From: Aspidiotus rigidus
Lineage: Eukaryota; Arthropoda; Insecta; Hemiptera; Diaspididae
NCBI GenBank assembly: GCA_035079385.1
Contig: JAVHKY010000015.1
Span: 6,510,001-6,574,000 of the forward strand
Direction of reading: 5' to 3'
Length of the DNA: 64,000 nt
The notes beneath the pieces were generated by a model that was not told the DNA's origin, made no database searches, and worked only from the letters and a program-made list of their open reading frames with translations. The translations under genes were made by a program, and so were the position numbers. Positions 11,215-23,039 of the stretch are shown piece by piece (position 1 is the stretch's first letter; every line of letters starts with the position of its first letter).

Positions 11215-11445
11215 TTCTACCACATCTACCTCTGGGTCTATGACGTTACAATTTGATGACGTCATAGATCAGTTTTTTGAAGTCGGGGCCTCTGACGTCA
11301 CAGTTTGATCACGTCATAGATCAGCCTTGTGGCGTCACAATCTGATGAGGTCTTAGATCTGGTTCGTCAACATTTTTCAGATCCCACGTGCCCCATAAAA
11401 CAGGTTCCCTGCCATCCTTCGTTCAACACCGTTAAAGAATCCGTG
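11215..11445 (-). mobile_element. Hairpin-ended repeat, right piece, with TGACGTCA array
   Basis: Contains about three tandem units of a roughly 50-bp sequence built around GACGTCA followed by TAGATCAG. It then carries the inverted terminal motif CATAAAACAGGTTCCCTG at 11394-11411 and a second hairpin (TTCAACACCGTTAAAGAA, 11422-11439). It pairs in orientation with 3791-3963, suggesting one element split by the PLE. Confidence 0.45.
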
Positions 11446-11804
11446 AGTTTTTTTTACATTTTTTTTTCAATGAATTTGTTACGAGTACATTCGTTCGACA
11501 ATGTGAATGACGTGTGCAAACGGTAGGCACGATCTAATTTCGTCGTATATGAGATAAACTGGTTCTTGCGAGAAGGCGTAATAGTTTCACAACTTAAGCT
11601 GAGGCTTATATGATTCTCGTGCTCTTTGACGTACTGAAAGACTGGAATTAAGCTTCTTTCTCGAAAGACAGAATATTATCAGGTATGCTGTAGGATGAAA
11701 GGCTTAGGCTATCAGTAGTAAATTATTGCGGAGTACATTTATCTCGAGTATCACCAACCCGTCTCTGATACCTCTATGTGGAGAGACATAAAGAGACCAA
11801 TGGA
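11446..11804. other. No gene recognised
   Basis: AT-rich, no coding similarity seen. Confidence 0.5.
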
Positions 11805-12412
11805 AGAAAATTAGGATGCTGTTGCAAGTTTTGCAACGGCGAGCGGGAAACTCGCAAGATCTCGGAGGGTCTTTCAAAAAGTAGAACATATAGAAAATCC
11901 TATCATATGTAGCTCAAGAGTCAACTTTTTTTTAGCGGGGAACCCGCTATCCATTTTGTTAGGAGATTACATCCTCAGAAAACGTCCGCGTCCGCGTCCG
12001 CAGGTTAGGTTAGGTTACGGGACTTAGAAGAATTTCGAGTCTCGAGCTATATATGATGGAGGGGGACTTGAAAGATTTAGAAGAATTTCGAGTCTCGAGC
12101 TATATATGATAGGAGGGAATGTAGAATGATAATTTCGATTTGAATTATATGACAAGATCATCAACTCAGTTCTTCACCACCTGAGAGGTCGAGTTAAGGA
12201 ATTGTGGGTTCCCCGCTGCCATTGCAACGTCTGCAATGGCTTCTAATTTTTAGTCCCCCTCCTATCGTATATAGGTCAAGAGTCGAAATTCTTCCAAGCC
12301 CCCCCCCCCCCTCCGTGACGTCATCAACCTTGGACCGCTCGCCCCGAGCTCGTGGACGAAAATTTCCTGGGAGTACCCCCAACAAGAGGGATAGCGGGTT
12401 CCTCGCTAAAAA
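11805..12412. repeat. Type II hairpin-ended repeats and 43-bp array units
   Basis: 11820-11860 has the hairpin GTTGCAAGTTTTGCAACG followed by a second hairpin around GAGCGGGAAACTCGC. 11932-11957 has the other end, TTAGCGGGGAACCCGCTATC. 12040-12115 holds two units of the array that contains TCTCGAGCTATATATGATAG. 12195-12412 is a short inverse copy, with GTGGGTTCCCCGCTGCC at its left end and GGGATAGCGGGTTCCTCGCT at its right. The pieces look like several overlapping insertions of one family. Confidence 0.55.
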
Positions 12413-12812
12413 TTCTCTCAATTCCATGTATCAAATTGAAACAAACAACTCTGTCATAACTGATCCCCAAGCGATATCAGAAATGTTTGCTGAACTTTTT
12501 GCACATCTTATCAAATTCCAATCACACCCCCACTTTCCTCCTTCACAAACTAAAATCCCAAATCGACTGACAACTCCATTCCATATTATAATCAACGAAA
12601 AACCCATTGTGAACTCAGTGCAGTTTTACATAAGAATTTGAGGAATGCATCCTCAAGACCAGATACGAGATGCTCAAAAATTTACATCCCAACTCTACAA
12701 CTTATCTCCTCTCGCTATTCAATGCAATACTAAATCAAGCTACGTATCCCAATGACTGGAAACTAGCTTACATCCTCCCTCTCCTAAAACCTAACGTAGA
12801 TATCTCATGAGT
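12413..12812 (+). pseudogene. RNase-H LINE scrap, start of reverse transcriptase
   Basis: Plus-strand frames read ISEMFAELFAHLIK, then HKNLRNASSRPD and MLKNLHPNSTTYLLSLFNAI with YPNDWKLAYILPLLKP. This is the RT entry region of the same LINE group as 25386-27800 (its NLKNASPGLDNIHAAMLKNL). The catalytic part is missing and several frames are needed. It sits between hairpin-ended repeats, so it is probably a truncated insertion. Confidence 0.7.
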
Positions 12813-13060
12813 TCTATCGACCTTATTGTTTTCACCGATGTACTAAATAAATTTTTAACAGGAAACCGTTTTTTTTTTTTTTTTTTTTTTTTGAGAAATA
12901 CACTCTGCCATGTCAGGCGAAAAACTTGGAAAAAAATTCCGAATCTCGAGCTATACATAATTATATGATAGGAGGGGAACTTGAAATAATTTCGACCTCC
13001 GAGCTGTATATGATAAAAGTCCTCGCTTAACATCGTTAAGGAAGCGTTATTTTTCAAAAG
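12813..13060. repeat. Hairpin motif, poly-T and array units
   Basis: A decayed TTTAACAGGAAACCG at about 12855 is followed by about 22 T. Two array units (CGAGCTATAC and CGAGCTGTATATGATA) come next, then a hairpin CGCTTAACATCGTTAAG at about 13024. Confidence 0.45.
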
Positions 13061-13880
13061 ATCATCAACAAACGACTCTTATGATTCCTTGTCGTACAAT
13101 TGATAAAATCGTAGGTCATTACATTTTTGGGTGCAAGTTTTAGATTTGAGGGAAATGTCCCAAGTTTGATGTTTGAGATAACATACTGAAAGTCAAGACC
13201 CCTCACTACATGGCTCGCAGAGCTTTGGCATGTTCTTGCCCCCTAAAATCAGCTTTTTGTCAATATCTCCAGTTCTGTTAGGCTTAGAGAAAATTTTCTC
13301 TGCAGAAAATGTTCCTCGTAAAATTCCGTACAAGATAAACAGTTTCACTGTTAGCCTAAGTCTAACCGTCAGCCTAGAAAGTTAATTAAGTAATCGAATA
13401 TTGCGTTTTTCTCAAATTTTTTGCCTAATACATAGATAACGCGGTCAAAAGACATTCATTTCGCAGGATGTCTCTTGTCGACGTATCTCCTTTTTTTTCT
13501 GGAGGGTATTTGAGGCCACACGTACGTGATGGGGGCAGTGTATTCCTTCTTAGATTGGTCGCATATAATATTTACGATGTACAAATACTATAGTATTTAC
13601 AACTTAGATGATGAATAAATTGACCCGTATGGTGTCGATATCCCATGACGTTCTTTTGTATGCCCTCCTTCCCGTGCTCTACCTGTCCAACTAAAGGAGT
13701 TCGTCGTTGACAGGAGCAGATTTCCGAGCTCAGTTAGCTCGCCGACTTACTGAAATCTTATAGGTTGAGAGGGGTCTTGATTGTTTTAACGACTCCTGTA
13801 GATCATCTGAGACAGGAGTCGTCATCTGCATCTTCAAGCGCCATATTATTGTTTTAATCGGGAGGAACGTCATCGTCATC
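13061..13880. other. No gene recognised
   Basis: Nothing on either strand resembles a known family until the PLE scrap beginning near 13900. Confidence 0.45.
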
Positions 13881-13899
13881 ATCCTTGTCCAATAGAATT

Positions 13900-14340
13900 G
13901 AGTCCACTTTGTACTCTCCATAATTGAGGCGAGGTCCATATTTGGCACCATATCAAAAGAGAAACTTTTTTCCCTGCTGCGAAACAATAGCAGATACCAT
14001 CGGAAACTCTAACTGGCTGAAGTACGTCAATATGGTGGAGAGGATCGTGGACCGGAATTACTGCCGATTCAATACCAAGTTCTATAGTTAGGATGAAGGA
14101 CTAGCGATGGGATCACCGCTCTCATCAATAATGGCGGAGATATTTATGAATGGCTCAGGAAACAAGATATTGAAAAGCAGTAAGTTCAAAAACACTATTA
14201 AACACTGGACTAGATATGTAGATGATCAACTAATGGCAATGCCATTTTAATTATTATTTTCTGGATGGTTGAACGATTTCACCATACTGTGGACGAGTTT
14301 TTAGCTAAAGTCCAAAAGGATTGGGATACATGTATATTGT
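13900..14340 (+). pseudogene. PLE family C reverse transcriptase scrap
   Basis: Reads ARSIFGTISKEKLFSLLRNN, NYCRFNTKFYS, then a stop, GLAMGSPLSSIMAEIFMNG, and KHWTRYVDD with the catalytic aspartates. After a short disruption LIIIFWMVERFHHTVDEFLA follows. It matches the family-C element at 29602-32275 (FGTIPKEELLTLLKNNRYH, GLAIGSPLSPILVEIFMN, KHWARYVDDILIVW). Truncated at both ends. Confidence 0.75.
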
Positions 14341-16723
14341 GTACCCCTTTTTCTTCTGGCACACCAGTCTTCAGGGCATAAGTCTACAAAATGCGAACTT
14401 CCATCTAGTTTTTCTCATGAACGGTTGCCAATTTCGTGGTAAGAAAGATTAACTGGAAAATAGTAGATTTTTCAGACTGTGTTACTGTCAATAATTATGT
14501 GGAAGGTTTAGGTCTTCAGAAGACTATTGAACGTCATGACATACTCCGAACCTCGTTTATTTAGGAAGGCCTTAGTAAACCCGCCCAAGTTGTGTAGCGT
14601 ATGGCACCCTTAATGCTAATTGACAAACCAAACTATTTTGGACGAACTAAAAGCTCGATTTGATTCACGACATGATCGAATGGACGTAACCGTTGCTCCT
14701 TTATACTTCGTTTGATTGTAGCGCGAATTCAATGTCATATCGGAAGATTCGAAAGTACACGTGCACCAGCACTATTATAAGGTCGCATTTAATATTCGCT
14801 CTTGAATTTGAGATAATAATTAAGGTATTATTCAAGTTACATTCACGGTTTTCCCTCAACCGACCGGGACTGTTTTTTCTTTTCTTTCTAGTTTTCAAAT
14901 GGTACAAGCCTAATGATTGTTTGAGCTCCGCTTGACTATTTTTAGAAGTTTTTCTTCGATTTAAAAATTCTTAGCCGCCAGAGATGCTCGCTAAACATTA
15001 GTTGAATAAGACTGAGAAGCTGTCCGATGACCACACGTTACAACTTTCTATGCCGCAACAAAACCGTACAAACTTCGTAACCGTAATTAACATCAACATC
15101 GTCGAAGTTGTAGGAAACGCTAAAAGCCTTACGACCAACTGTCAAACATTGCTTTCTAATTGAAACAAGTAGATAACTTTACACCAGAGAATAGAGTAAA
15201 CTTGATGTTGAGCAATTCAAAGGTTTTAGGTCGATTTTCGCGCTTTTACCTTCTATATAATTCTCGTTAACGTGTTCGCTCTCAACGTGTCTTTTGGTTT
15301 TTCTCGCAAGCTTGCTAGCCAGCATTATTACTTTGACTGGTGAGATAATATGTGATATTGAACAAACATCCCAATTTCCAAATTATTCTGATAAAAGGAG
15401 TTCACTATAACGCCTTGGCATCGTTTCTTTGAAAGTGCACCTTCTCCTCACGTTCAACTTTTTTGCCCTATTCCAAGGATAAAATAAAAGTTTCTTAGCG
15501 TTGAGCCTCTTTTAACCATTTTGGTAAACATCTTCACCTTTAAACTAAAACACGTTAAGTTCGGTCGTACATTTTTCGATACACTTCACCGCGTCCCTCG
15601 AGAAATTTCTTTGTCTTCAATGTGAAGACAAAAATTTTTATCTAAAATCAACTCTGCCCCTTTAAAATTTGTGTATTATAAAAATTCTCGTGCATATTAT
15701 AATTATATCAAAAATTACAAATCGTTTAAACTTCCATATTTTACTTGATTTGAAAGTGAAATTTAAAGCTGATTCCGAAAAAAATACTTGAATAATCCTA
15801 TGCAGCTTGAAAGTGGGTAATTTTCGATTTCTTATTTCAAAAATCTTGGCAAATTTGTCAATTTTTGGCATATTTTGATCCATAACTCGGCTCGAAAAAG
15901 CTGTAGAAAGTTGAAGAGGGGCACAAATTGAAGATAAGGCTCTAGCCGGGTAGGGGGGGGGGGAATGGCCTCGGTTGAAAAATATTTCAAATGTCCGTCA
16001 AAATGTTGTCCCCAATGAGAAAACTCGGAAGCCAAAAAATTGGACCCGTCCGCTCACCCACATGGGATGCAGAGTCATTTTTAAGCCTAAAATTCAAATG
16101 GCTGTATCTCAGGCAACAATGATCGCACAGCAATGTAACCTGAGGATATTTTAGTATATGTGAACGTTCATCCATGGTATTTTTTTCAGAAAAAATCATT
16201 CATATTTTCCCTAGTTTCTAGCAATAAAAAAAACTTCAAGCTCGAATTTAAAAAAACAATCGAGAGGAAGGTACTTAGGGGAAATCATTCATTTGAAACG
16301 CTGTACCCTGTACTCCAACATACATTAGTACATAGTCTTGGGTGAGGTGGAATATTCCCCCCAAAAAAAAAATATTTAATGTATTTCTGTGATTTTTCCA
16401 TCAAAAGCGGGGTAAACTACGACTGCTACCGTAATAGACCGCCTGAGATCAATAGTCAATGTTCGAGCTAAAAGATACGCACTCCTTTGTGGGATGAAAT
16501 GCCCAAAAATATTTTTTCAGTATTCCGTTTATCGTTTTGGTCAATTCTTATGTAAACACATCCACGGTTTAGGTGGTGGTGTGCGTTAGATTGAGAAAAA
16601 TAGTTGAAAAATTTGCCAGTCGCTGGAACAGTCTGAAAACAGTAGAGAAGTGAGAAAATCCACTTTATCACTCTGGAGGACCGTGAGTTTTGGTATTTCA
16701 TTCTCCAATTAGATCGATTATAA
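14341..16723. other. No gene recognised
   Basis: AT-rich sequence with a G run near 15952 and poly-A stretches. No reading frame with family similarity seen on either strand. Confidence 0.5.
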
Positions 16724-17047
16724 CACTACTGAACAAATGGTTTGTTCCATGTGTTTCATTATATATACATCTGTAGTACTTTTCAACGCTGAACACGATG
16801 CCGTTTACCGTTTTTCTTTCTGAGCTCTCTATCTTTAGTAATGTTCACGTTTACTTGCATTTACTCGCCGCGGATCGTCGCGGAAAGTATCAAACGTTAT
16901 CGATGGTAGCTGAATCGATCTCGGTAACACGCGCACCGTTTTGAAGTGATCCGCGGAGAATAAACGCAAGTAAACGTTGAAATTACTAAAGATGTATATA
17001 ATGAAATGCATAGAACAAAACAATTTTTTAAATTTTGTTCAGTAGTG
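16724..17047. mobile_element. MITE with long inverted arms
   Basis: Ends CACTACTGAACAAA (16724-16737) and TTTGTTCAGTAGTG (17034-17047) are exact inverted repeats with T/A-rich flanks, as in mariner-type MITEs. Inner arms also pair (TTTAGTAATGTTCACG and GATCCGCGG regions, about 16832-16880 against 16953-16995). The left arm is broken by about 60 extra bases between TACATCT (16761-16767) and CTTTAGTAATG. No transposase. Confidence 0.7.
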
Positions 17048-17241
17048 TATTATAAACACATTCATCGAGTTCGGAAAAAATGGTCAAAAAATTCTTTAGC
17101 CACTACCTAGAACGTTCTGGAAATGAAAAAAATCTAGAAAATCCTATTTTTCACCCTGGAGGACTTCTTCACCACTGCATATTCAAGCAATGACTTCATC
17201 TCAGCCTTTAAAGTTTGATCCAAAGTTCAGACGAAAATTGA

Positions 17242-17505
17242 AGGCACGAGGTAGGCCTAAGAAAGCTGTCCGCCAACTATATATGTTCCTTCAATAAAGC
17301 TGCAGCTGATCGGGTACCACAAAAACGTCCAAGTACAGAGACTCCATCCACTATGCAATCGCAGAAGAAACGAAAATATAGCCCGTGTCCCATTTGTGAT
17401 CTTCCACTCCAGTCCAATGTGACCAGCACTGATTGCTGTTCGGAACGTCTCCATGTTTCCTGCCTCAAAGAGGTCGCTGACCATTGCCCCGGTGGTGGAG
17501 CATAA
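17242..17505 (+). pseudogene. Small RING-like zinc-finger reading frame
   Basis: Open from 17242 to a TAA at 17505; the first ATG (17353) gives 50 residues. It contains KKRKYSPCPICDLPLQ, then CCSERLHVSCLKE, then HCP, a spacing of Cys/His pairs like a RING or PHD finger. Just upstream in another frame lies RRKLKARGRPKKAVRQL, an AT-hook-like RGRPKK. A single frameshift would join the two. It could be the C-terminus of a transposon-encoded DNA-binding protein or a decayed host gene; I do not recognise the family. Confidence 0.35.
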
Positions 17506-18439
17506 TTTTAGTTCTAGGCTATCTACGCTCTATTACGTCTACATTACTTTCTAGGATGCTTGAATAATACAGACATTTTTTTTTTTATCCAGTTTTACTA
17601 ATAAAGCATCTGTACCGACACATAACATTTTGTTCGTCGTTATATACTGACACGTAGCTTCTTGTTCGTCGATATATACCGACAAATAGCACTAACCTTT
17701 AGTTAATTGTCTTAGAAGCTAGGTTCATGCAACTTTGGCTGGTCGTATATAAGAGGAGGGATTGGATTGGTTGTTAAGATGGCCTTCTTCTGTTGCAGCT
17801 TGGAGATAACATAATATTTTGAACCATTGATTGCTTCGCGTATTTTTCTATTATAAGGCAAAGGTCTGGTCAATAGTGGCTTTGCAATCTCTGACTATTC
17901 ATTGTTGACTGAATTACATGACCACCAAGGCAGCCCTTATCCGCTTTGGCAGTGACCACCTCTTGCTCCCCGAGCTTATTTTTTATTATTACCTGTATGA
18001 GGTAGTCTTTCTGTGTCACTGGGTAGGTAAAGCTGATGAGTCATATTGTACTCCGTGCATTGATTGACTACCCCATCCCCACACCAACTCTTGGTACAAA
18101 ACCGGTCCTGAGGTTATTCTACGTTTTCCCCTCATTCTTCGAGGACGGAGGGAACATTTCAGACTTGTTTCCAACCCGCTGGTTTCAGTTTGGTCAAAAG
18201 TGATGTTAGAGAGGTTAACTTGGCGGAGGTAGAAATTCATTTTTACATTCTAGCCAGTCTGATCCGAATACTTCTTGTTACGGCCCGTTTCCTCGGCTGT
18301 TTCTTTTTCTTCAGCTCCTTGCAGGTCGTGGATCTTAATCGACTTGAGGGTAAAACTGTGAGACTGGCATTCTGTCGCAATTTTTGACATGTTTCATGTC
18401 TTTGCTCTGACTCCTCCCCGAATTTCAAGATGCTAGACC
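17506..18439. other. No gene; short tandem repeat at 17610-17690
   Basis: Two to three units of a roughly 40-bp sequence with TTGTTCGTCG and CCGACA occur around 17610-17690. The rest has no recognised coding content. Confidence 0.45.
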
Positions 18440-18620
18440 TCTCTTTGTTCCATGCAGTAAACTACTTGTATACTAGGCTTATACTTGACCTAAGCCTCCG
18501 TTATACTAGCTCTATACTGGGTCTAGGCTTTTCCTCAAACACCATTTGTTCTATGCAGTTCATACTAGCTTTATTCTAGGTCCAGGCCTTGATAATCCTG
18601 TACGAGATCCCTTCTCTTCC
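18440..18620. repeat. TATACTAGG-type repeat block
   Basis: Several copies of TATACTAGCTCTATACTGGG-like and 'TAGGTCTAGGC'-like words. The same vocabulary fills both arms of the foldback at 22634-22860 and 23300-23560, and a fragment appears at 52165-52210. Confidence 0.55.
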
Positions 18621-18929
18621 TTCATAATGAATTATGATGTCATCAAAGACTTGGAATTTATTCCAACTCCTACCTTGATTCAATTTAAACGAGGCGAGGC
18701 TTCCTTCTCTTGTTATGTCATCAGCTAGTACACATAAAGGCATGAAAGATGATCTTTATTTAGGATTTACGTTTGGCGACATTTTTCCGACACTGCATTT
18801 TACCGACGTTGAAATATTCCGACACGACGATTCACTGAAATTTTTTTCCTACCGTACTTCCTTCCGACAAAGACTTCTTTAATCATATTATTACATTGAG
18901 CTGAGAAGAACGCAGTGTACTTTTAATGC

Positions 18930-20040
18930 GATGAATGTTTTTAACGCGAAAAAGAAATAACATTCAAGTGAAGGAAATGTTGTATCCCTACGTTTTGAGA
19001 ACGTGTTCAACTTTTCGTACTCCGTTGCGATGTGTTCTTGTCCTTCTTGCAGGTTGCGCCACTTTTTGTCAGGTGCGTATTCAACTTTTTTGCCTAATCT
19101 CCTGGATGCATATTTCGACGTACTCTTACTCCTTTCGAAATTCCACGATAGCGGAGTATAAATGGGGCTGGTCTTTGCCAACTACTTGGCGGAAACGATT
19201 GTGCCAGCCCTCGCTAATATTATTTGTCTTGTGAGACTTGGCGAGGGCCGCCTCATACTGGTTTCAGAGTTGGGGCGGAAATCGAGGAGGTACAGCTTTA
19301 CGATTACGTGTGGCAGGTGTGCCTCGTATGTAGTTCTTCCGGAAGAAGTCGTATACAGGATGCAAAGCTGCTGGGCACGCTGCTCTCAGTGTAGTGTACG
19401 CACGGGAGACGTCGGCAACAGGGATGAACGCAAGACATATCAACATAATTATGCGTATACCGTCTTATCGATCTGTCGACAGTGTCGCGGTACTGCACTT
19501 GTAGCCTGCCGCTTGTACCTGCTGATACACTATTTGACCAAGGTGGAACAAACAACCGTAAAGAGGAACTGTAGGGAAAACTGTCGTGGTAGCCTTTAGG
19601 ATCACCACTTCAAAATCTGACATTATCTTATTCGATATGTACTGCTACAAAGCTCTGCTGACAGCCTGAAGGGCTTCCTCGTACAGTGAAGTTTTTTTGC
19701 CAGACAGGAGGCAGTACACGAAAGGCAAGGCAACGTCCTCCGCTGATCTTCCTGCAGTACCGGTTTCTATGCGTCTTCGTACGCCCATGACCGTGAACAT
19801 TGGTGCGAAAATTGATGGTGCTACTCGAAATGTCCCATCAACAAACCAGGTACTGCTGAATTTTCCAGAAAATTCTCTTTTTGTTCGGAATTCATTAAAT
19901 TCGTGAAAGGAAGTTCCTTGCTGAATGCTGCCTGAGTCAAGATAACTAACCGGGCTACTGTACCAATGACTAAGTTCTAAATTCATCGTTTGGTCAATTA
20001 TTTGCTAAGCTTTTCTGTGGTGCACCTCCAACCTGTCACA
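18930..20040 (-). pseudogene. MULE-type transposase relic
   Basis: One minus-strand frame reads through several stops. In order: TWFVDGTFRVAPSIFAPMFT, PFVYCLLSGKKTSLYEEAL, MSDFEVVILKATTTVFP, LYGCLFHLGQIVYQQV, LAFIPVADVSRAY, NYIRGTP, KTNNISEGWHNRF, then a basic tail. This is the layout of a MULE transposase core (first Asp in DGTF, second in MSDFE, the GC.FHL.Q box, the TNN.EGWH box). At least four in-frame stops, some consistent with TGG-to-TGA, show it is dead. TIRs were not identified. Confidence 0.8.
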
Positions 20041-22515
20041 ATACGGAAATCAATAAATTTAGGCTCACGTAATTTTTTGGTAAATCGTGGATGATGTTTG
20101 TACCGGTCCTTTAACTGTTCCTATCCCAGTCTGTGTTAACATGCTAGAACATATTGACAGCAATGATTTTGGACTATGGATTTCACTGAGTTGTGACGCT
20201 AGATTGCGCCCTTATCTCGATTTTTATATTTTCAGCATAAATTAATAGAGATGGTACCTTTTGAAATGTGACTTTCCTTATAGAATCGATTCAATGAGTA
20301 ATGATTGATAAAATGAAAAGCTACGCTACGTATTTCTGAAAAAGACATGTTAGTTTTTGTGCTGTAAACTGTAGGTTGAAAACTTTGACTTTAAAGGTTG
20401 AGAACGGACTTGCTCCTCCTCAAGTTCACAGATCATTACAGCGTAAAATGCCTGTAATCAAAATTGAAAAATTGATGTCTCTAATTGAAATATTTCTGTA
20501 TCTGGGGAATAAGAAGGCGTCTAATAAAGCGGATCCGTTCACCTGATATTCTGCGAGAATTTAGAAATGAAAATTGAAAGGAGTGTAGCAGAAAGAAAAG
20601 TGTGTATAGGCTGTAGGCGTTGAGAACGTAATGCCACCAATCGGCTTCTCAACCGTGTGATATCATTATTTTTCATTAAGAGACCCTCTAATGCTATAAC
20701 GTACTTACATAGCATTTGGTCATATCGGTGTACTCGAGGATAAAAGGCACCTAATCATAAAATGAAAGATGATTTCAATTTACTTTTCTCACTTTTTTTT
20801 CATTTCGTTACGGTTTTCCCATCAGCTTAGCGGCGCGGCGTACATTCGATATACAATGAATGCGTGTTTCGATCACCGCTTTTTGATTAAAAAAACAGAA
20901 AATTAATATCGATTCGCTAATCACCCTCTCGAAATTTCGTTTCACCCTCCTACGAGTCCGCACGCAACCACGGTGTTGCGATATAAACAATTTTAAAATG
21001 AAATTATTCACCGTACATCGCGTCGTGGAGATCTAACTTGTTTGTGTAAATTAAAAATGAAAAACGAAAAGAACGAGGAAGGCGATAGAAGTCCGCTCGT
21101 GTGGGTTGCCATTTTTACGCCGTAGTGGGTTTACAAAAACCTTCGTAAATAACTTCTAAAATAGAATTACCATTTAAATGATAAATAAATGGCTTTTATA
21201 ACGTTAAATGCTCTTCTTTTGTACTGACTTATATCGTTTGTTTTATTCATTGGAGTTTTTTTTTTATCGGCAAGGAAAATGTAAGAAGAACGAAGAAAAA
21301 AAACAGACAAAACAAAAGAAAATCTAGAAATGAAATGAAAATATGATTTAGGGTAGATGATTGTGATATCGTGAAGTGGCTTCTCTTTTCGAAATTCAAT
21401 TTTTAAAATTAAATACCGGTACTCGCCGCGCGTAATTATTAAGGCGTGCTGAAATGAGAGACTTTGAACATTGAGGAAATTATGGAGTAAATTTACTCGT
21501 GTAAGCCAACGACTCACTTTAAAACATCTGTAAACAACGTCAGAGATGCTCTCTTATACTATATGTACACTGTGTGTACGAGGAAGAGGAATTTTTTCCT
21601 CCGGGCAATTAATCATGTTGGTACAGTATAAGCTTAAGCACACCTCAAGGTACACAAACTAACACACTCGCACACTGTAAATGGTGATCTTTCTTCTTTT
21701 TTGTCTGCCTTTCATACTATCTACGTACGTACGTCACTAAATTATGTTCCACTGGTGGTGGTACTGTTGGTTACCTCTGCTGAACTCATTTTAAAACGAC
21801 GTCGGTATTCAGTATTAAACAAACGTTTTTAAGTCGCTTTCCAAATTGCCGCAGATTATCCTGCGGGATTATGGTGTCGATTTCAGGCACGATTTCTATG
21901 TACGCGAGTACGATGGGGTTTATCAAATTGGTGAAATATGTTTCACCGGTGGAATCGCGTCGTTCTACTTGCGGTTGTCTTTACGAAACAGTAATTAAGG
22001 AAGAAAAATTGCGAGCGGTACTGCGCTAAAAATCTACGATAGTACAGCTAACGTATATACTTAAGACATGTCTTGAAAGGAAAAATGATACGAATTTTGT
22101 GCTTATGCGGAGTAGGTGCTACTTTGTACGTTTACCTGCTCCATTCTTTAGTTTGTATATTATAAGATCGCACGCGCGTTGAATTTGTACAAAATTGAAA
22201 GTTCTTTCGAATATGCTCCATGCGGAAATATTAGTCTGGCTTTATTATAGAGCTCAAAAATCTAGAAGTTGGAGAAATTATGTGTTCGATTTTGGAGGAT
22301 GTACTTTTTTTTATTTTATTTGTTTTTACGAGCCTTAAAGAAATACAACGGGCTATTACGTAGCTCGATGAATATTACATGTGAGTAAAGATAATGGAGT
22401 TTACATCTTAGAATGATGAGTTAGGGATGAATATGGAGAAGGTAATAGTGTGCGGATATTACTTTTATATATACTGTATATACTTACTAATATAATATAT
22501 ATATATATATATTTT
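20041..22515. other. No gene recognised; AT dinucleotide run at the right edge
   Basis: AT-rich DNA. An (AT)n run at about 22494-22511 directly precedes the foldback. Reading frames here (for example 21167-21517 on the minus strand) have no family similarity and low complexity. Confidence 0.5.
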
Positions 22516-23039
22516 TAACAGGGAACCTGTTTTATCGGGGGGTAAACTGAAGGAAAATGACGGCCGCCGGGCGCCGTCCGGCAAGAAAAAGGGACTTAGA
22601 AAAATTTTGATGAAGTGATAGGAGGGGGACTTATCCTCTCTGCTTCATGCAGTATAATACTAGGTTTATACTACGTATTATACTAGGCGTATACTAGGTC
22701 CAAGCCTACTTTATAGTAGGTCTAGGCATCCTTCATACCATAAGCTTACAAGATCTTTATCAATAGCTTATACTAGCAGTTTGTCCTAGCTCTGTACTAG
22801 GTCTTAGGCTTCCTTTATACTATAGGTCTAGGAGGTCTGTATTAGTGGTTTTACTAGCTCTGTGACGTCATCAGATAGTGATGGCACGATGATCGTGACG
22901 TCACAGATCTCAATCGTGACGTCACCAGATCGTAACGTCATTACATCGTGTGACGTCATCAGATTATGACGTCATCAGATCTCCGAACTGATAACAGGAT
23001 AGGCCTACCGGGGGTACCACACAGGCTGTAAAAAAAAAC
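22516..23039. repeat. Foldback, left arm
   Basis: Begins TTAACAGGGAACCTGTTTTA and runs through the GCCGTCCGG block, the TATACTAGG-type block and a TGACGTCA cluster to GGTACCACACAGGCTG. It is the reverse complement of 23229-23564 joined to 24896-25015, with only a handful of differences. One of these is about 70 extra bases of TGACGTCA repeats (about 22905-22980) in this arm. Confidence 0.85.
22860..22985. promoter_or_regulatory. Cluster of TGACGTCA palindromes
   Basis: At least five full or near copies of the CREB/ATF-type palindrome TGACGTCA (such as GTGACGTCATCAGAT) in about 125 bases. Similar clusters occur at 11215-11350, 36090-36175 and 63290-63660. Known as a bZIP binding word; any role here is inference. 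Confidence 0.4.

Noticed and set aside
12003..12015. GGTTAGGTTAGGTTA, the insect telomere word
   Set aside because: Only two to three units; expected by chance or as a tiny interstitial repeat.
15662..16199. Several overlapping minus-strand frames
   Set aside because: Low-complexity AT-rich translation with no motif; not supported as genes.
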